64,000 nt of DNA, taken from NCBI RefSeq assembly GCF_030813055.1, contig NZ_JAUSTW010000005.1:248001-312000 (forward strand), read 5' to 3'. The position numbers and the translations under genes are program-made. Shown here in pieces: positions 17,635 through 26,221 of this stretch. Origin of the DNA: Neobacillus ginsengisoli. Its GTDB lineage: Bacteria; Bacillota; Bacilli; Bacillales_B; DSM-18226. The notes below the pieces were generated by a model. That model searched no databases, had not been told where the DNA came from, and saw only the letters and a list, made by a program, of their open reading frames with translations. Within the stretch, counting starts at the first letter, position 1; every line of letters starts with the position of its first letter.

Positions 17635-17902
17635 GCTGTCCCCTCACTTTATAGTAATAATAGTTATTATACTAGTTTACCATTTTTAATATTGAAAAAA
17701 TAATTAAAATACAAAACAATTTTTTAAATTTACGAAGGCAGTGAAAAATTAGCTAATTATAGGGATTGGTGACTGGAAACCACTTTGAATTTTTTTGGGG
17801 CTGTGGTAGATTGAAAAATATAGGAATGACTATAAAAATAGGCATTAGAAATGGTTGTTTAATTATTTACATTACTAATTTGAATTGCGAGGTGTTAAAT
17901 TT

Positions 17903-18604
17903 ATGAAGCAACATACCCACGTCGAACAGCATTTTATGGGTTCAGATCTAGTGCGTGATATTGTTATTGGTATGTCTGACGGATTGACAGTTCCATTTGC
18001 ACTTGCAGCAGGTTTGTCAGGGGCAGTTGATTCAACAGCTTTAATTTTGACAGCCGGCGCGGCAGAAATTGCTGCGGGGTCAATTGCTATGGGACTTGGA
18101 GGATATTTAGCCGGTAAGACTGATGCTGAGCATTATGAAACAGAATTGCAGCGTGAACAGCGAGAGGTAATAGAAATCCCGGAAAAAGAAGAAGAAGAAG
18201 TAGCAGAAATATTTAGAACTTATGGGCTAGATGAGGAACAAATAAAATCCATTACAGCGACTATGCGAAAAAAACCTGATCAATGGGTTGATTTCATGAT
18301 GAAGTTTGAGCTAGGTTTGGAAAAACCAGAACCAAGCAGGGCAAGAAATAGTGCCATCACCATTGCGATTTCCTATATTGTTGGAGGCCTGGTCCCTTTA
18401 TTTCCCTACTTTTTCATTTCCCATCCTACAATTGCTCTAAAAGCATCTGTCATCGTGACATTGATTGCCCTATTGGTATTCGGATACATAAAAGGAAGAT
18501 TTACTGGTACTTCTCCATGGAAGAGTGCATTCCAAACTGTGATCGTTGGAGGCTCAGCTGCTGCAGTGGCATTTGTGCTTGCCCGCTTGCTTTCTGCTCA
18601 TTAA
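17903..18604 (+). CDS. VIT1/CCC1-family membrane transporter
   Basis: 233 aa. The N-terminal DIVIGMSDGLTVPFALAAGL is the family signature of Fe/Mn vacuolar-iron-transporter-like proteins. A Glu-rich cytosolic helical hairpin (about residues 75-130, with EKEEEEVAEIF) matches the metal-binding domain between TM2 and TM3, and three helices follow. Predicted to export or sequester Fe(II)/Mn(II). The ATG follows GAGGTG; the longer start lacks one. Single gene with a terminator. Confidence 0.87.
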   Translation: MKQHTHVEQHFMGSDLVRDIVIGMSDGLTVPFALAAGLSGAVDSTALILTAGAAEIAAGSIAMGLGGYLAGKTDAEHYETELQREQREVIEIPEKEEEEVAEIFRTYGLDEEQIKSITATMRKKPDQWVDFMMKFELGLEKPEPSRARNSAITIAISYIVGGLVPLFPYFFISHPTIALKASVIVTLIALLVFGYIKGRFTGTSPWKSAFQTVIVGGSAAAVAFVLARLLSAH

Positions 18605-18654
18605 AAGACATTAATCTTTTTTCACGTTTGTCATAAAAAATAATAGATTCAAAT

Positions 18655-18685
18655 AAAACAGACGACCCAAGGAATCGCCTGTTTT
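18655..18685 (+). terminator. terminator of the VIT-family gene
   Basis: AAACAGACGA/TCGCCTGTTT stem with one mismatch, followed by TATTATTTTT. Confidence 0.65.
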
Positions 18686-18769
18686 ATTATTTTTACTATT
18701 TCCATGTAATATAGGTTGAGAAATTCCTTTGGCGCACTTGCTACGTTTGGGATAGGTAAATAAATATAA

Positions 18770-18953
18770 GGCTGTGTTAAAGGCGAATGTTGATTTTTTA
18801 CAACTGTTGATTGGAGCGGAGGGCGCTCTACTCCTGCGGGATAGAGAGGTCACGGGAGACCCCGCTTATCTCTAAGCGCCGAGGAGGCTCTCGGACCTCC
18901 CCGCGGAAAGCGAGCGCCAGGAGCGGAAATCAACAAACAAGTTTAACAGAGCC
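18770..18953. mobile_element. 184-bp MITE-like element, copy 1
   Basis: Ends GGCTGTGTTAAA and (complement) GGCTCTGTTAAA form the inverted repeats. A perfect 8-bp target duplication AAATATAA lies at 18762-18769 and 18954-18961. The 131-bp GC-rich palindromic cassette occupies 18805-18935. No coding capacity. An 8-bp duplication with such ends points to an ISL3- or IS1595-type transposase acting in trans; which one is inference. Confidence 0.88.
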
Positions 18954-19023
18954 AAATATAAAAACGTTCCTTTTGCAAAACAAAACTTAGTGGCCCCATT
19001 TTGACCAGTAATTTTCTTAAAAA

Positions 19024-19052
19024 ATCCCCAGATCCTTAAATGAACCGGGGAT
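19024..19052 (-). terminator. terminator of the DUF4359 gene
   Basis: ATCCCC/GGGGAT stem followed on the minus strand by T6. The remaining 18962-19023 shows nothing recognisable. Confidence 0.7.
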
Positions 19053-19066
19053 GCTTTTGCCAACTA

Positions 19067-19378
19067 TCATGATGAACTATTTCCACCACTTGAATTTGAC
19101 AAAGGAATAAAGTTGTTAAAAATACCTAAAACTTTAATATCCTTTGAAGCAGATATTTTTGAATCATAAACGGAAAAGAAAACATAGTTTTGAGTATTGG
19201 TTACGGAATTGATTACCCCATCGCCAAAAACTTCTATGCCCATATTTACCAATCCGTTATTGGCCTTCCCCTTTAATTGATCCTTTGCCCAAATGACAAA
19301 CTTTTCTTTTGGTGGATTAGTAACTGCCGCAATGATAAGGATAAAACCAATAATAATTACATTACGAAGTTTCTTCAT
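19067..19378 (-). CDS. DUF4359-like small secreted or membrane-anchored protein
   Basis: 103 aa: an N-terminal hydrophobic segment (NVIIIGFILIIAAVT) then NPPKEKFVIWAKDQLKG and a beta-rich half with NYVFFSVYDSK and KVLGIFNNFIPL, the pattern of DUF4359. It probably stays attached by its uncleaved N-terminal helix facing outward. The ATG follows GGAGGG at 6 bases; an ATG two codons earlier is too close to that site. Function unknown. Confidence 0.7.
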   Translation of the reverse strand: MKKLRNVIIIGFILIIAAVTNPPKEKFVIWAKDQLKGKANNGLVNMGIEVFGDGVINSVTNTQNYVFFSVYDSKISASKDIKVLGIFNNFIPLSNSSGGNSSS

Positions 19379-19529
19379 GAACATCCCTCCGGTTCATCTG
19401 GTTTTAAAAGACTTTTGCTAATATTTCACATTTTGGTATCATTACCAACTTTATCAAGATGTAAACTATACATCAATAGATGATTGAATTTTGGTGAATA
19501 TATAATATAAAAAGAAAGAAGGAAAAACG

Positions 19530-19682
19530 ATGATCAAGACGATTATAGGCTTATTAATTTTATTTTGGGTGCTCGGAATTGTGTTCCATCTTTTGGGAGG
19601 ACTTATTCACATTCTTCTGGTAATAGCAGTGGTTATGTTTTTGTTTAAATTAATATCAGGAAGAAATCGGCATAAAGGATAA
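19530..19682 (+). CDS. lmo0937-family small membrane protein
   Basis: 50 aa, two hydrophobic helices (IIGLLILFWVLGIVFHLLGG and IHILLVIAVVMFLFKL) with the conserved FHLLGGLIHILLVIAV junction and a basic tail SGRNRHKG, matching the lmo0937 family of 45-55-aa membrane proteins widespread in Firmicutes. The ATG follows AGAAGGA. Function unknown; often stress-associated. Confidence 0.8.
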   Translation: MIKTIIGLLILFWVLGIVFHLLGGLIHILLVIAVVMFLFKLISGRNRHKG

Positions 19683-19840
19683 GAATTATTTCTCTTAGAG
19701 CTTAATGTGAAACATATGTAAAACCATAAAATGATTGGCATTAAGTAAATTCTATGTAAAGAATCCTGCCATTGTATTCTATCCCCTCCACTCTACGAAT
19801 AGCTTTAAACTGTAAATATTTTAAGGAGGAATCAGGATAA

Positions 19841-20146
19841 ATGGCTACTCTAAAGGATAAATTTACACATGAAGACATCGCTGCATTAAACAAAAGACTT
19901 AATTACGTCTTTTACCAAGCAACCCACGGAAACACTAGAACAAAATCAGGTGTTGTCGAGCTTCAATTATTAAATATAGTTGATCAATTATGTAAAGTTT
20001 CAGGTATGCTATTGGACATTATGGAACAACAATTAGACGGACAGATTGAAACATTCGATCCGTATCGATACATTAATGGAAAATTAGAGACCGCTGAAAT
20101 TGGAATTCAAAACTTCTTACAAATTAAAAAAATTGATATAGATTAA
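19841..20146 (+). CDS. hypothetical protein, 101 aa
   Basis: Soluble, mostly helical protein (MATLKDKFTHEDIAALNKRL... ending FLQIKKIDID) with no signal peptide or membrane segment. The ribosome site TAAGGAGG is excellent and a terminator follows, so it is almost certainly expressed as a single gene. I do not recognise the family. Confidence 0.7.
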   Translation: MATLKDKFTHEDIAALNKRLNYVFYQATHGNTRTKSGVVELQLLNIVDQLCKVSGMLLDIMEQQLDGQIETFDPYRYINGKLETAEIGIQNFLQIKKIDID

Positions 20147-20155
20147 ATAGTTGAG

Positions 20156-20173
20156 AGGCTTAGTTTTAGGCCT
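20156..20173 (+). terminator. short terminator hairpin
   Basis: AGGC/GCCT stem followed by T7, ten bases past the stop of the 101-aa gene. The AT-rich stretch from here to 20340 shows nothing else. Confidence 0.5.
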
Positions 20174-20354
20174 TTTTTTATTGGTTTTGCAAAAACAATG
20201 ACTTCACCCACTAGTATTACTTTTTTTTAAGTAATACCAATGTCTTTTTTAATAAATAATTTATATTATTTTAAGAAGATTTTTATATAAAATTAAAAAC
20301 ACTATTTTATAGTGAAATTTAGGAAATTTTCATAGTTAAAAAAGGAGATTAGTA

Positions 20355-21182
20355 ATGGCAAAAAATCCAACTTATTCGATAGCAAAGGTTAAGTCCATTT
20401 CGGACAACATGCATCAAGCTCAGCGGGTCTTAACTAAAGTTCCGGAAATTACGATTTTCTTCTGGATCACAAAGGTACTGACCACTGGAATGGGTGAGGT
20501 GTTCTCTGATTATCTAGTCAACCATATAAATCCGATAATTGCAGTAGCGCTTGGGGGAATTGGTCTGGTAGGCTCGTTGGTACTGCAATTTTCAGTGCGC
20601 CGTTATGTAGCATGGATCTACTGGTTAGTTGTCGTCATGGTCAGTATATTCGGCACGATGGCTGCTGATGTAGTGCACATAGTATTGGGCATACCATACA
20701 TTGCATCCACCACATTTTTTACTGTGGTTTTGGCCGCAATCTTCATTACATGGTATGCATATGAGAAGACACTGTCTATCCACAGTATTTTTACCATTCG
20801 CCGCGAGTCTTTTTACTGGATCACCGTATTAGGAACGTTCGCACTCGGGACCGCTGCAGGAGACATGACAGCGTCAACCATGCACTTGGGCTACTTCTCC
20901 TCTGGCTTGCTATTTGCTGTCATGCTTGCGATCCCTGCTTTGGGCTATTGGTTGTTTCGAAAAAATGAGATTATCGCCTTCTGGTTCGCCTACATTATGA
21001 CGCGTCCTGTAGGGGCCTCGTTTTCAGACTGGATCTCGGTGTCTCATACTCGCGGAGGGCTTGGACTGGGAGAAGGTCCCGTTAGTCTTTGCTTAACGAT
21101 TGTCATCGTTATCCTTGTCGGCTACCTGACTGTCACTCGCAGAGATGTTAATGTCGAACCTGTAGTGTCAGACGTGCAGTAG
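20355..21182 (+). CDS. COG4705-type polytopic membrane protein
   Basis: 275 aa with about eight membrane helices arranged as repeats: the motif KVPEITIFFWITKVLTTGMG plus EVFSDYLV near the N-terminus recurs in degenerate form as IIAFWFAYIMTRPVGASFSD near the C-terminus, and TFALGTAAGDMTA in the middle resembles it too. This repeat pattern is that of the membrane-anchored COG4705 family, whose function is not established. RBS AAAGGAG. Base composition is somewhat more GC-rich than its neighbours, suggesting later acquisition. Confidence 0.75.
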   Translation: MAKNPTYSIAKVKSISDNMHQAQRVLTKVPEITIFFWITKVLTTGMGEVFSDYLVNHINPIIAVALGGIGLVGSLVLQFSVRRYVAWIYWLVVVMVSIFGTMAADVVHIVLGIPYIASTTFFTVVLAAIFITWYAYEKTLSIHSIFTIRRESFYWITVLGTFALGTAAGDMTASTMHLGYFSSGLLFAVMLAIPALGYWLFRKNEIIAFWFAYIMTRPVGASFSDWISVSHTRGGLGLGEGPVSLCLTIVIVILVGYLTVTRRDVNVEPVVSDVQ

Positions 21183-21226
21183 CAAGCATACTTGCCAGTT
21201 CTCTATGCCTTATTTTTATCTCTTTT

Positions 21227-21731
21227 TTAATTCAAAACCACAGCAATATTTTCGGCTGTTCTTACCACTTTAAAGGCATCTTCAAGTACAAGAAAACCGG
21301 GAACAATACTAAAGATAGGATCAATTCCATATTGATGGATAATATAACTGTCTTTGGAAATGTTCCCGGCTATGCCAATGACCGGGAAACCCAATTTTTT
21401 GGCTGTTTTTGCAACACCAATGGGCGTTTTTCCAAAAATCGTTTGTCCCTCAATCTTTCCTTCTCCAGTAATCAGCATCCTGAAGGGCTTTATCCATACA
21501 CACTCCCCCATCATATGTAGCACTTCCGCCAATTCCAATAATGATATGGTTCACCCCGTAATCAAGTGCGGCTGCAATTAATGCCCCAGTCCCTCTGGTA
21601 GTTGTAATGAGTGGATTGCGTTTCTGGTTAGGTACCAGGTGCAAGCCTAAAGTTGCTGCCATTTCGACCACAACAGAACTCTTGTTGCCAAGAATCCCGA
21701 AAAAGGTTAAATTTAATAGTCTGCTAATCAA
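21227..21731 (-). pseudogene. glycerate kinase remnant (GlxK/GarK type)
   Basis: Two overlapping pieces in different frames. The first carries VVVEMAATLGLHLVPNQKRN and IIIGIGGSATYDGG; the second carries ITGEGKIEGQTIFGKTPIGV to the C-terminus. Intact glycerate kinases are about 380 aa. The N-terminal PDSFKGS region is absent, and about 100-150 aa between the two pieces are deleted, with a frame change at the junction near 21480. Not functional. Confidence 0.85.
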
Positions 21732-21858
21732 AAAAAGAGTTGATTTTTTTAAATATTAGGACTTTTCCATTAACTAATTACCATTTAAATCATAAATTAA
21801 ATTAATTGAAGGACAGAAAAAGGGCATTAGGTTTAGGTAAAATGGAGGTGAAAAAAAT

Positions 21859-22224
21859 TTGTTGGAAGTAAAGCAATCTAAATACGGTAGAGGGGTATTC
21901 GCTACCCATGATATACAGAAGGGCGAGCTCATTCATACAGCACCGGTCATAATTGTCCCTAACGAAGAATTTGATTATCTATATAAAACAATACTGTCAA
22001 ACTACTTTTTTTATTGGGGGAAAAATAAAGATTGTGCAATAGCATTGGGCTATGGGTCGCTATTTAACCATTCCTACACTCCAAATGCTAAATATAAATA
22101 CAGAATAGAAGATGAAACCATTGAATTTTATGCACATACCGACATAAAATCTGAAGATGAAATAGTAGTAAATTACAATGGAAACCCTGAAGATAAAACA
22201 CCGGTATGGTTTGAGGTGCTTTAA
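21859..22224 (+). CDS. small SET-domain protein
   Basis: 121 aa, essentially one SET domain: GRGVFATHDIQKGELI at the start, then LGYGSLFNHSYTPNAKYKY (the NHS motif of the cofactor/active site) and EDEIVVNYNG near the end. Such bacterial SET proteins are predicted protein-lysine methyltransferases; substrate unknown. The start is TTG, with TGGAGGTG at 9 bases, and two TTG codons in tandem leave a one-codon ambiguity. Confidence 0.85.
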   Translation: MLEVKQSKYGRGVFATHDIQKGELIHTAPVIIVPNEEFDYLYKTILSNYFFYWGKNKDCAIALGYGSLFNHSYTPNAKYKYRIEDETIEFYAHTDIKSEDEIVVNYNGNPEDKTPVWFEVL

Positions 22225-22260
22225 GGTTATGAGATGGACGACAGCTTATTTTTGCCGAAA

Positions 22261-22289
22261 AAAAGAGCTTGCATAATCCAAGCTCTTTT
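22261..22289. terminator. bidirectional terminator
   Basis: AAAAGAGCTT/AAGCTCTTTT stem with a 9-base loop between the convergent SET-domain and FAD oxidoreductase genes. Confidence 0.75.
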
Positions 22290-22319
22290 CCATTATTATC
22301 CCAGCCTTACTTTTAGTTC

Positions 22320-23435
22320 TTAGACGAGGGCCCCCGATATATCATAGCTGCTAAGATCAATCTCTGTTGGTTTTCCCAAGACAAGTTTGGCTAATTCCGC
22401 ACCTAGATACGGCCCGCTCGTTAGCCCGGATGCACCTAAACCATTTGCTACATAGATTCCTTCAAAATGAGGAAGTGCTCCAATTACAGGCAGGAAGCCT
22501 GGTGTGAAAGGCCGAAACCCTACTCTTGTTTCAAGGAAGGAGCTTTTCGCCAGACCCGGTGCCACTTCTAAAACTTTTCCTAAAATCTCATTGATTCCGC
22601 CTGCGGTGACACGGCTGTCAAAACCAGCCTCATTCTCATGTGTAGACCCGACGACAACCCGGCCATTTTCAAAGGTCAGAATGTACTGTGTACTGGGCGG
22701 CATGACAACCGGCCACGAACTTGTATCTGTTTTAGGTAATTCTAGATGAACAATTTGCGCCTTTTGGGGTTTGACTAAGAAATCAACTCCCAGTGGCTGC
22801 AAAAGTTCTTTTGACCAGGCCCCTGCTGTGACAATTACTTGATCCGCGAACCATGTTTTTTCCTCATGCTTAATCCCAATAACTCGGTTATCTTTTCTAA
22901 CAATGCTGGCATTTCCTATTAAAAAGAAAGCTCCATTCTTTATCGCAGAATGAATCAATGCTTCTCTTAACGCCCGTCCATCGACCCTTGCTCCCCCACT
23001 AACATGTACAGAACCAAATTCGTCCGCTAAAGGCGGAAAAAGTCTCTTGGTTTCAGAGGGTGACAATATCGTAATCTCACCGATCTCCGGTGCATCTTCA
23101 TGACGTTTTCGTGCTCGTTCCGCTATCTGTTCGAGCTTCGTAACGTCTGTATGAAGACTAATGGCCCCTACCCGTTTATAGCCTGTTTCTTTCTCACCAT
23201 CTGCTTCCAATTGCGCAATTAATTCAGGATAATAACGTGCTCCGCCCTTTGCAAGCCTGTACCATGCTTTATTCCGCCGCTGCGAAAGCCATGGACAAAC
23301 AATCCCTGCAGCAGCGTCAGTAGCCTGTCCTTGGTCTTTTCGATCGACTAAAGTAACCTTAGCACCTAATTTTGCAAGGTGGTAAGCAGTCGAAGCACCG
23401 AGAATCCCTGCTCCGATAACAATTATTTTTTTCAT
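22320..23435 (-). CDS. FAD-dependent amino-acid/glycine oxidase-like protein (DadA/YurR type)
   Basis: 371 aa. The N-terminal IIVIGAGILGASTAYHLAKL is a Rossmann FAD-binding motif, AAAGIVCPWLSQR resembles the flavin-contacting loop of DAO enzymes, and GFRPFTPGFLPVIGALPHFE with NGLGASGLTSGPYLG is the C-terminal FAD-binding end. Predicted to oxidise a D-amino acid, glycine or similar amine. The ATG of MKKIIVIG follows AAAAGGTG; a start 15 codons upstream is not supported. Monocistronic. Confidence 0.82.
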   Translation of the reverse strand: MKKIIVIGAGILGASTAYHLAKLGAKVTLVDRKDQGQATDAAAGIVCPWLSQRRNKAWYRLAKGGARYYPELIAQLEADGEKETGYKRVGAISLHTDVTKLEQIAERARKRHEDAPEIGEITILSPSETKRLFPPLADEFGSVHVSGGARVDGRALREALIHSAIKNGAFFLIGNASIVRKDNRVIGIKHEEKTWFADQVIVTAGAWSKELLQPLGVDFLVKPQKAQIVHLELPKTDTSSWPVVMPPSTQYILTFENGRVVVGSTHENEAGFDSRVTAGGINEILGKVLEVAPGLAKSSFLETRVGFRPFTPGFLPVIGALPHFEGIYVANGLGASGLTSGPYLGAELAKLVLGKPTEIDLSSYDISGALV

Positions 23436-23557
23436 AAAGCACCTTTTCATGTAGTTTTTCCTATGCTGAAATAGTCTCAATATTTTTTTCCTATTTAGGG
23501 GATATTAATCCAAGATGAAAAGTTTGTAAAGACAAAAAAAGAGTGGTGCATTTAAAA

Positions 23558-23698
23558 ATGATAGAAATACCAAGAATCCTTTATTGTGATCAATGTAAAA
23601 AAGAAACTGAACACATGGTAAGTGAAGATTCATTAGAAATTGAATATACGTGCCAGGAATGTAAAAAGCAACAAGAGATTGTTAAGTCTTTTTTTTAA
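23558..23698 (+). CDS. small zinc-ribbon protein, 46 aa
   Basis: MIEIPRILYCDQCKKETEHM at the N-terminus and YTCQECKKQQ later give two CxxC knuckles about 20 residues apart, the spacing of a zinc ribbon. The ribosome site (GAGTGGTG) is only fair. It ends in a T8 run (KSFF). Possibly an accessory nucleic-acid-binding protein; function not known. Confidence 0.55.
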   Translation: MIEIPRILYCDQCKKETEHMVSEDSLEIEYTCQECKKQQEIVKSFF

Positions 23699-23784
23699 AT
23701 AGTTGGTTTAAACAAATAAGAATCGGATAAATTATATTCGAGCAATATTTTTATTGCTCAATACATCGTCGGGAGTGATGTATC

Positions 23785-23979
23785 ATGGCTAGAAACAAAC
23801 TTTTGGTTCCCGGTGCAGGCAATGTTCTGGATCAAATGAAGGAAGAAATCGCCAATGAGTTTGGAGTTCAACTTGGTGCTGATACGACCGCACGAGCAAA
23901 CGGTTCAGTTGGCGGCGAAATGACAAAACGTCTTATCGCTTACGCTGAACAATCATTACGAAATCAACAAGGTCCATAG
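23785..23979 (+). CDS. alpha/beta-type small acid-soluble spore protein (SASP)
   Basis: 64 aa: [20 protein letters not shown] with the GPR germination protease site ([13 protein letters not shown]) and the second conserved stretch [13 protein letters not shown]. These proteins coat spore DNA, forcing an A-like form that resists UV, and are degraded at germination. The RBS is GGGAG; a perfect GAGCAATA/TATTGCTC hairpin sits upstream at 23740-23759. Expected to be sigma-G dependent, but I could not fix a clean promoter. A strong terminator follows. Confidence 0.95.
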   Translation: MARNKLLVPGAGNVLDQMKEEIANEFGVQLGADTTARANGSVGGEMTKRLIAYAEQSLRNQQGP

Positions 23980-23990
23980 TTGGTTTCAAA

Positions 23991-24022
23991 AAGAGGGTGT
24001 CCCTAACCAAGGACACCCTTTT
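23991..24022 (+). terminator. SASP terminator
   Basis: AGGGTGTCC/GGACACCCT stem, 8-base loop, T-rich tail, 12 bases after the stop. Confidence 0.85.
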
Positions 24023-24143
24023 ACATTTTCATAAATCATTTAGCAAAAGAAAATTTAAACGAAATTTGTCGTTTTATTTAAATATTCCTTTGGGCATTTA
24101 AAATAATTGGAAGCATACTCTTCGTAATAAAGGGGCGGTATGT

Positions 24144-24635
24144 ATGCAAAAGGAATTTACAAATAGCACATCCTCAAAAACTTCTGTTATTTTGGGCGTT
24201 ATTTTTGGTGCCATTGGTATCGGACTGTTGTTTATTAGCGTATGGGTCGGTTTGATCTTTGTTGTTTTAGCCGTTGTGATTTTCTTTTTGATACGCTATT
24301 TCGCAAACGACATCACGGTTTCCTGTGATGAAAATGGGTTTACGGTAAAAGTAATCAATAAGCGAAAAGGAACTTCGGTGAATGAATATACATGGAAGGA
24401 TGTAGTCGAAACCACCTATTATGAAATAGAATCAAGAGGTGAAAATAGCACCAAAACCCGTTATTTTCAAGCGAAAACGGAAAATGGCGTTGTCTTTAAT
24501 GTGTATGAAATGAAGAATTTTGATCACTTAATTCAACTTTTCAATCAAAATACCCCCCAATTATCCTATTTTTGGGAAAGCCCAAAAGGACTATTTAGTT
24601 CAAGCTATTTAAAACAAAACCGCACTTCACCTTAA
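24144..24635 (+). CDS. membrane protein with a PH-like C-terminal domain
   Basis: 163 aa: two closely spaced helices (VILGVIFGAIGIGLLFISV and LIFVVLAVVIFFLIRYFA) followed by a beta-rich cytosolic domain with ITVSCDENGFTVKV, YTWKDVVETTYYEIE and VFNVYEMKNFDHLIQLF, the strand pattern of bacterial PH-like domains. RBS AGGGGCGG. Function unknown. Confidence 0.6.
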   Translation: MQKEFTNSTSSKTSVILGVIFGAIGIGLLFISVWVGLIFVVLAVVIFFLIRYFANDITVSCDENGFTVKVINKRKGTSVNEYTWKDVVETTYYEIESRGENSTKTRYFQAKTENGVVFNVYEMKNFDHLIQLFNQNTPQLSYFWESPKGLFSSSYLKQNRTSP

Positions 24636-24697
24636 GCATCTAAGTCCGAGACAGTTAACTATAGGAATTATAGATTTGAGGTATTTATCCAACTTTT

Positions 24698-24844
24698 CTA
24701 TTCACCATAAACCATATAATCTTCACGTAAAAAATACCGCTGAACCGGCTTATATAAATCTTTCTCTTGGAGCTTATTAAGTTCCTTCAATTTGGCATCA
24801 CCAGCTATAAAGATCTTTTTTCCACTGAATATAAAATGACCCAT
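24698..24844 (-). CDS. possible short ORF, 48 aa
   Basis: MGHFIFSGKKIFIAGDAKLK...QRYFLREDYMVYGE has protein-like composition, but it lies just beyond the terminator of the upstream gene, with only a weak GGA before the ATG and no promoter seen. It may be a remnant of a longer gene. Confidence 0.3.
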   Translation of the reverse strand: MGHFIFSGKKIFIAGDAKLKELNKLQEKDLYKPVQRYFLREDYMVYGE

Positions 24845-24855
24845 TCCATATTAAA

Positions 24856-24901
24856 AAAATTCCACGTAACCTCCATAAAAATAAAGGTCACCTGGAATTT
24901 T
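24856..24901 (-). terminator. terminator of the MltG-like gene
   Basis: AAAATTCCA/TGGAATTTT outer stem with an inner GGT(C)AC pairing, T7 tail on the minus strand. Confidence 0.75.
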
Positions 24902-24913
24902 AATCTTTGATCA

Positions 24914-25408
24914 TTACTTAAAAATAGTTGAGACCACTTGGTCGTAGGACATATTACTATCCACTACAAATACACCGGGGCGCAACTTGTTTTCTAGCCC
25001 TTTTTTCTCGATATCTTTTGAGAAGTTAAAAGCATTCGGAACTAAATTAGCCCTGACAAGCATGTTGCCGACATCGATGCTGGTCATTCCATCTGAAACA
25101 TTAAGGATAACTTTTGTTACGGCTTTATTAGACTGATTGTCTGCAGGAGCAGCTTGTTTCTGATCAGCACCTTTTGCATCTTTCATCTTCTTATCAAATT
25201 CGGCTATCGTTTGAACGATATAGCCTTTCGATACGAGGGTATTTTTCATCTCGTTCTCAGAAGGTTGAACTTTTACAGTTGTTTGGCTTTCGGATGTTTT
25301 GACAGCTGCTTTTGGGACATCACTTTTAGTAGAGAAGTAAACAGCGCCGCAAATCGTGGTAGAAATGAGTAATCCTGCTGCAAAGCTGCTCAATAAGTTA
25401 ATTCTCAT
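24914..25408 (-). CDS. MltG/YceG-like membrane-anchored protein, short form
   Basis: 164 aa: an N-terminal helix (LLSSFAAGLLISTTICGAVYF), a low-complexity linker, and a C-terminal stretch VSDGMTSIDVGNMLVRANLV ... KLRPGVFVVDSNMSYDQVV that matches the LysM-like entry of the endolytic transglycosylase MltG. The catalytic transglycosylase domain is absent, so it may bind peptidoglycan or modulate an enzyme. Its ATG overlaps the stop of the upstream gene by 11 bases, indicating coupling. Confidence 0.65.
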   Translation of the reverse strand: MRINLLSSFAAGLLISTTICGAVYFSTKSDVPKAAVKTSESQTTVKVQPSENEMKNTLVSKGYIVQTIAEFDKKMKDAKGADQKQAAPADNQSNKAVTKVILNVSDGMTSIDVGNMLVRANLVPNAFNFSKDIEKKGLENKLRPGVFVVDSNMSYDQVVSTIFK

Positions 25409-25778
25409 TTGCAACTTTTCTCCTTTCATCCTTTAATTTCTGAAAAGGAGCAAGCATCTGTTCGATTTCATTCTCTGTTACCTTTTTCATCTCAGCAATG
25501 CTCTCAATTGAGTAATTTCGTTTATATAAGTCTAGTATTTCACGCATAAAAAGTTTTTCTTCAGTAGAAAGTGTAATTCCCGCATCGTTCATAACCACTT
25601 CTATGTCAAGCTCAATATTCCGAATTGACTCTTGAACGGCATTGATTTCTTTCATAATGTCTATATGAACCATATCAATCTGCTTATGTTCAACTTTAGA
25701 CGCATGCGAAGACTTTAAAATTGAAATGACTAGTAATATAGCGGATACCCCAAATAATCCGACTAACGTCCATTCCAT
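25398..25778 (-). CDS. membrane-anchored coiled-coil protein with an HTH-like tail
   Basis: 126 aa: one helix (WTLVGLFGVSAILLVISIL), a coiled-coil region (IMKEINAVQESIRNIELDIE) and a C-terminal part (EEKLFMREILDLYKRNYSIE, then SIAEMKKVTENEIEQML) that looks like a sigma-70 region 4-type helix pair. AAGGAGG precedes the ATG by 10 bases. Upstream partner of the MltG-like gene. Function unknown. Confidence 0.6.
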   Translation of the reverse strand: MEWTLVGLFGVSAILLVISILKSSHASKVEHKQIDMVHIDIMKEINAVQESIRNIELDIEVVMNDAGITLSTEEKLFMREILDLYKRNYSIESIAEMKKVTENEIEQMLAPFQKLKDERRKVANEN

Positions 25779-25983
25779 CAAAATAATTCCTCCTTTATTG
25801 AATAGAAACTTGCAAGTTCTTATTATACTACCAAACTATTAATTTTTCGAATTGTATCTATAAAAATACGTAAAAAGTCGGGTGAATTTGACAAAATGCG
25901 GAGAATTATGGATTTATTTTCTTCTTTCCGTGAGAATTACATATGAAAAAGCACTCTTCACATCAGAGTGGTCTTCTTTCAAT

Positions 25984-26087
25984 AAATAAAAGAAGCTTTT
26001 TTGCAAATGAAATCGGCTTTTCGTAAATAAAAGTAGTTTTTTCGCAAATAAAATCGGCATATCCGCCAGTAAAGGCAGGCTATACGT
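25984..26087. repeat. tandem 21-bp repeat, about five units
   Basis: Units of 21, 20, 21, 21 and 21 bases follow a consensus near AAATAAAATCGGCTTTTTCGC, the last unit diverged. The period keeps one reading frame (7-aa units) except across the 20-base unit, but there is no start codon or ribosome site. The gene-free stretch 25779-26221 holds this array and the patB hairpins. Confidence 0.7.
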
Positions 26088-26119
26088 CAATTAGTCCATC
26101 CTATCGGCCTGAAAATTTT

Positions 26120-26150
26120 AAGCCGTTCTCCCTAAAAAGGAAAACGGCTT
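26120..26150 (-). terminator. terminator hairpin downstream of patB
   Basis: AAGCCGTT/AACGGCTT stem with additional TCC/GGA pairing; AAAATTTT tract on the minus-strand exit side. Confidence 0.65.
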
Positions 26151-26182
26151 TCTTTATAAACAGCATTTAACTTTAGAGAAGT

Positions 26183-26217
26183 TACCAAAGACTTTTGGTA
26201 TTCCAACAAAACGTTGG
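26183..26217 (-). terminator. two small hairpins after patB
   Basis: TACCAAA/TTTGGTA and CCAAC/GTTGG lie side by side within 40 bases of the patB stop, ahead of the stronger hairpin further on. Confidence 0.4.
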
Positions 26218-26221
26218 AGGC

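Noticed and set aside
25984..26087. Possible CRISPR array
   Set aside because: Units are contiguous 21-mers without spacers and no cas genes are present.
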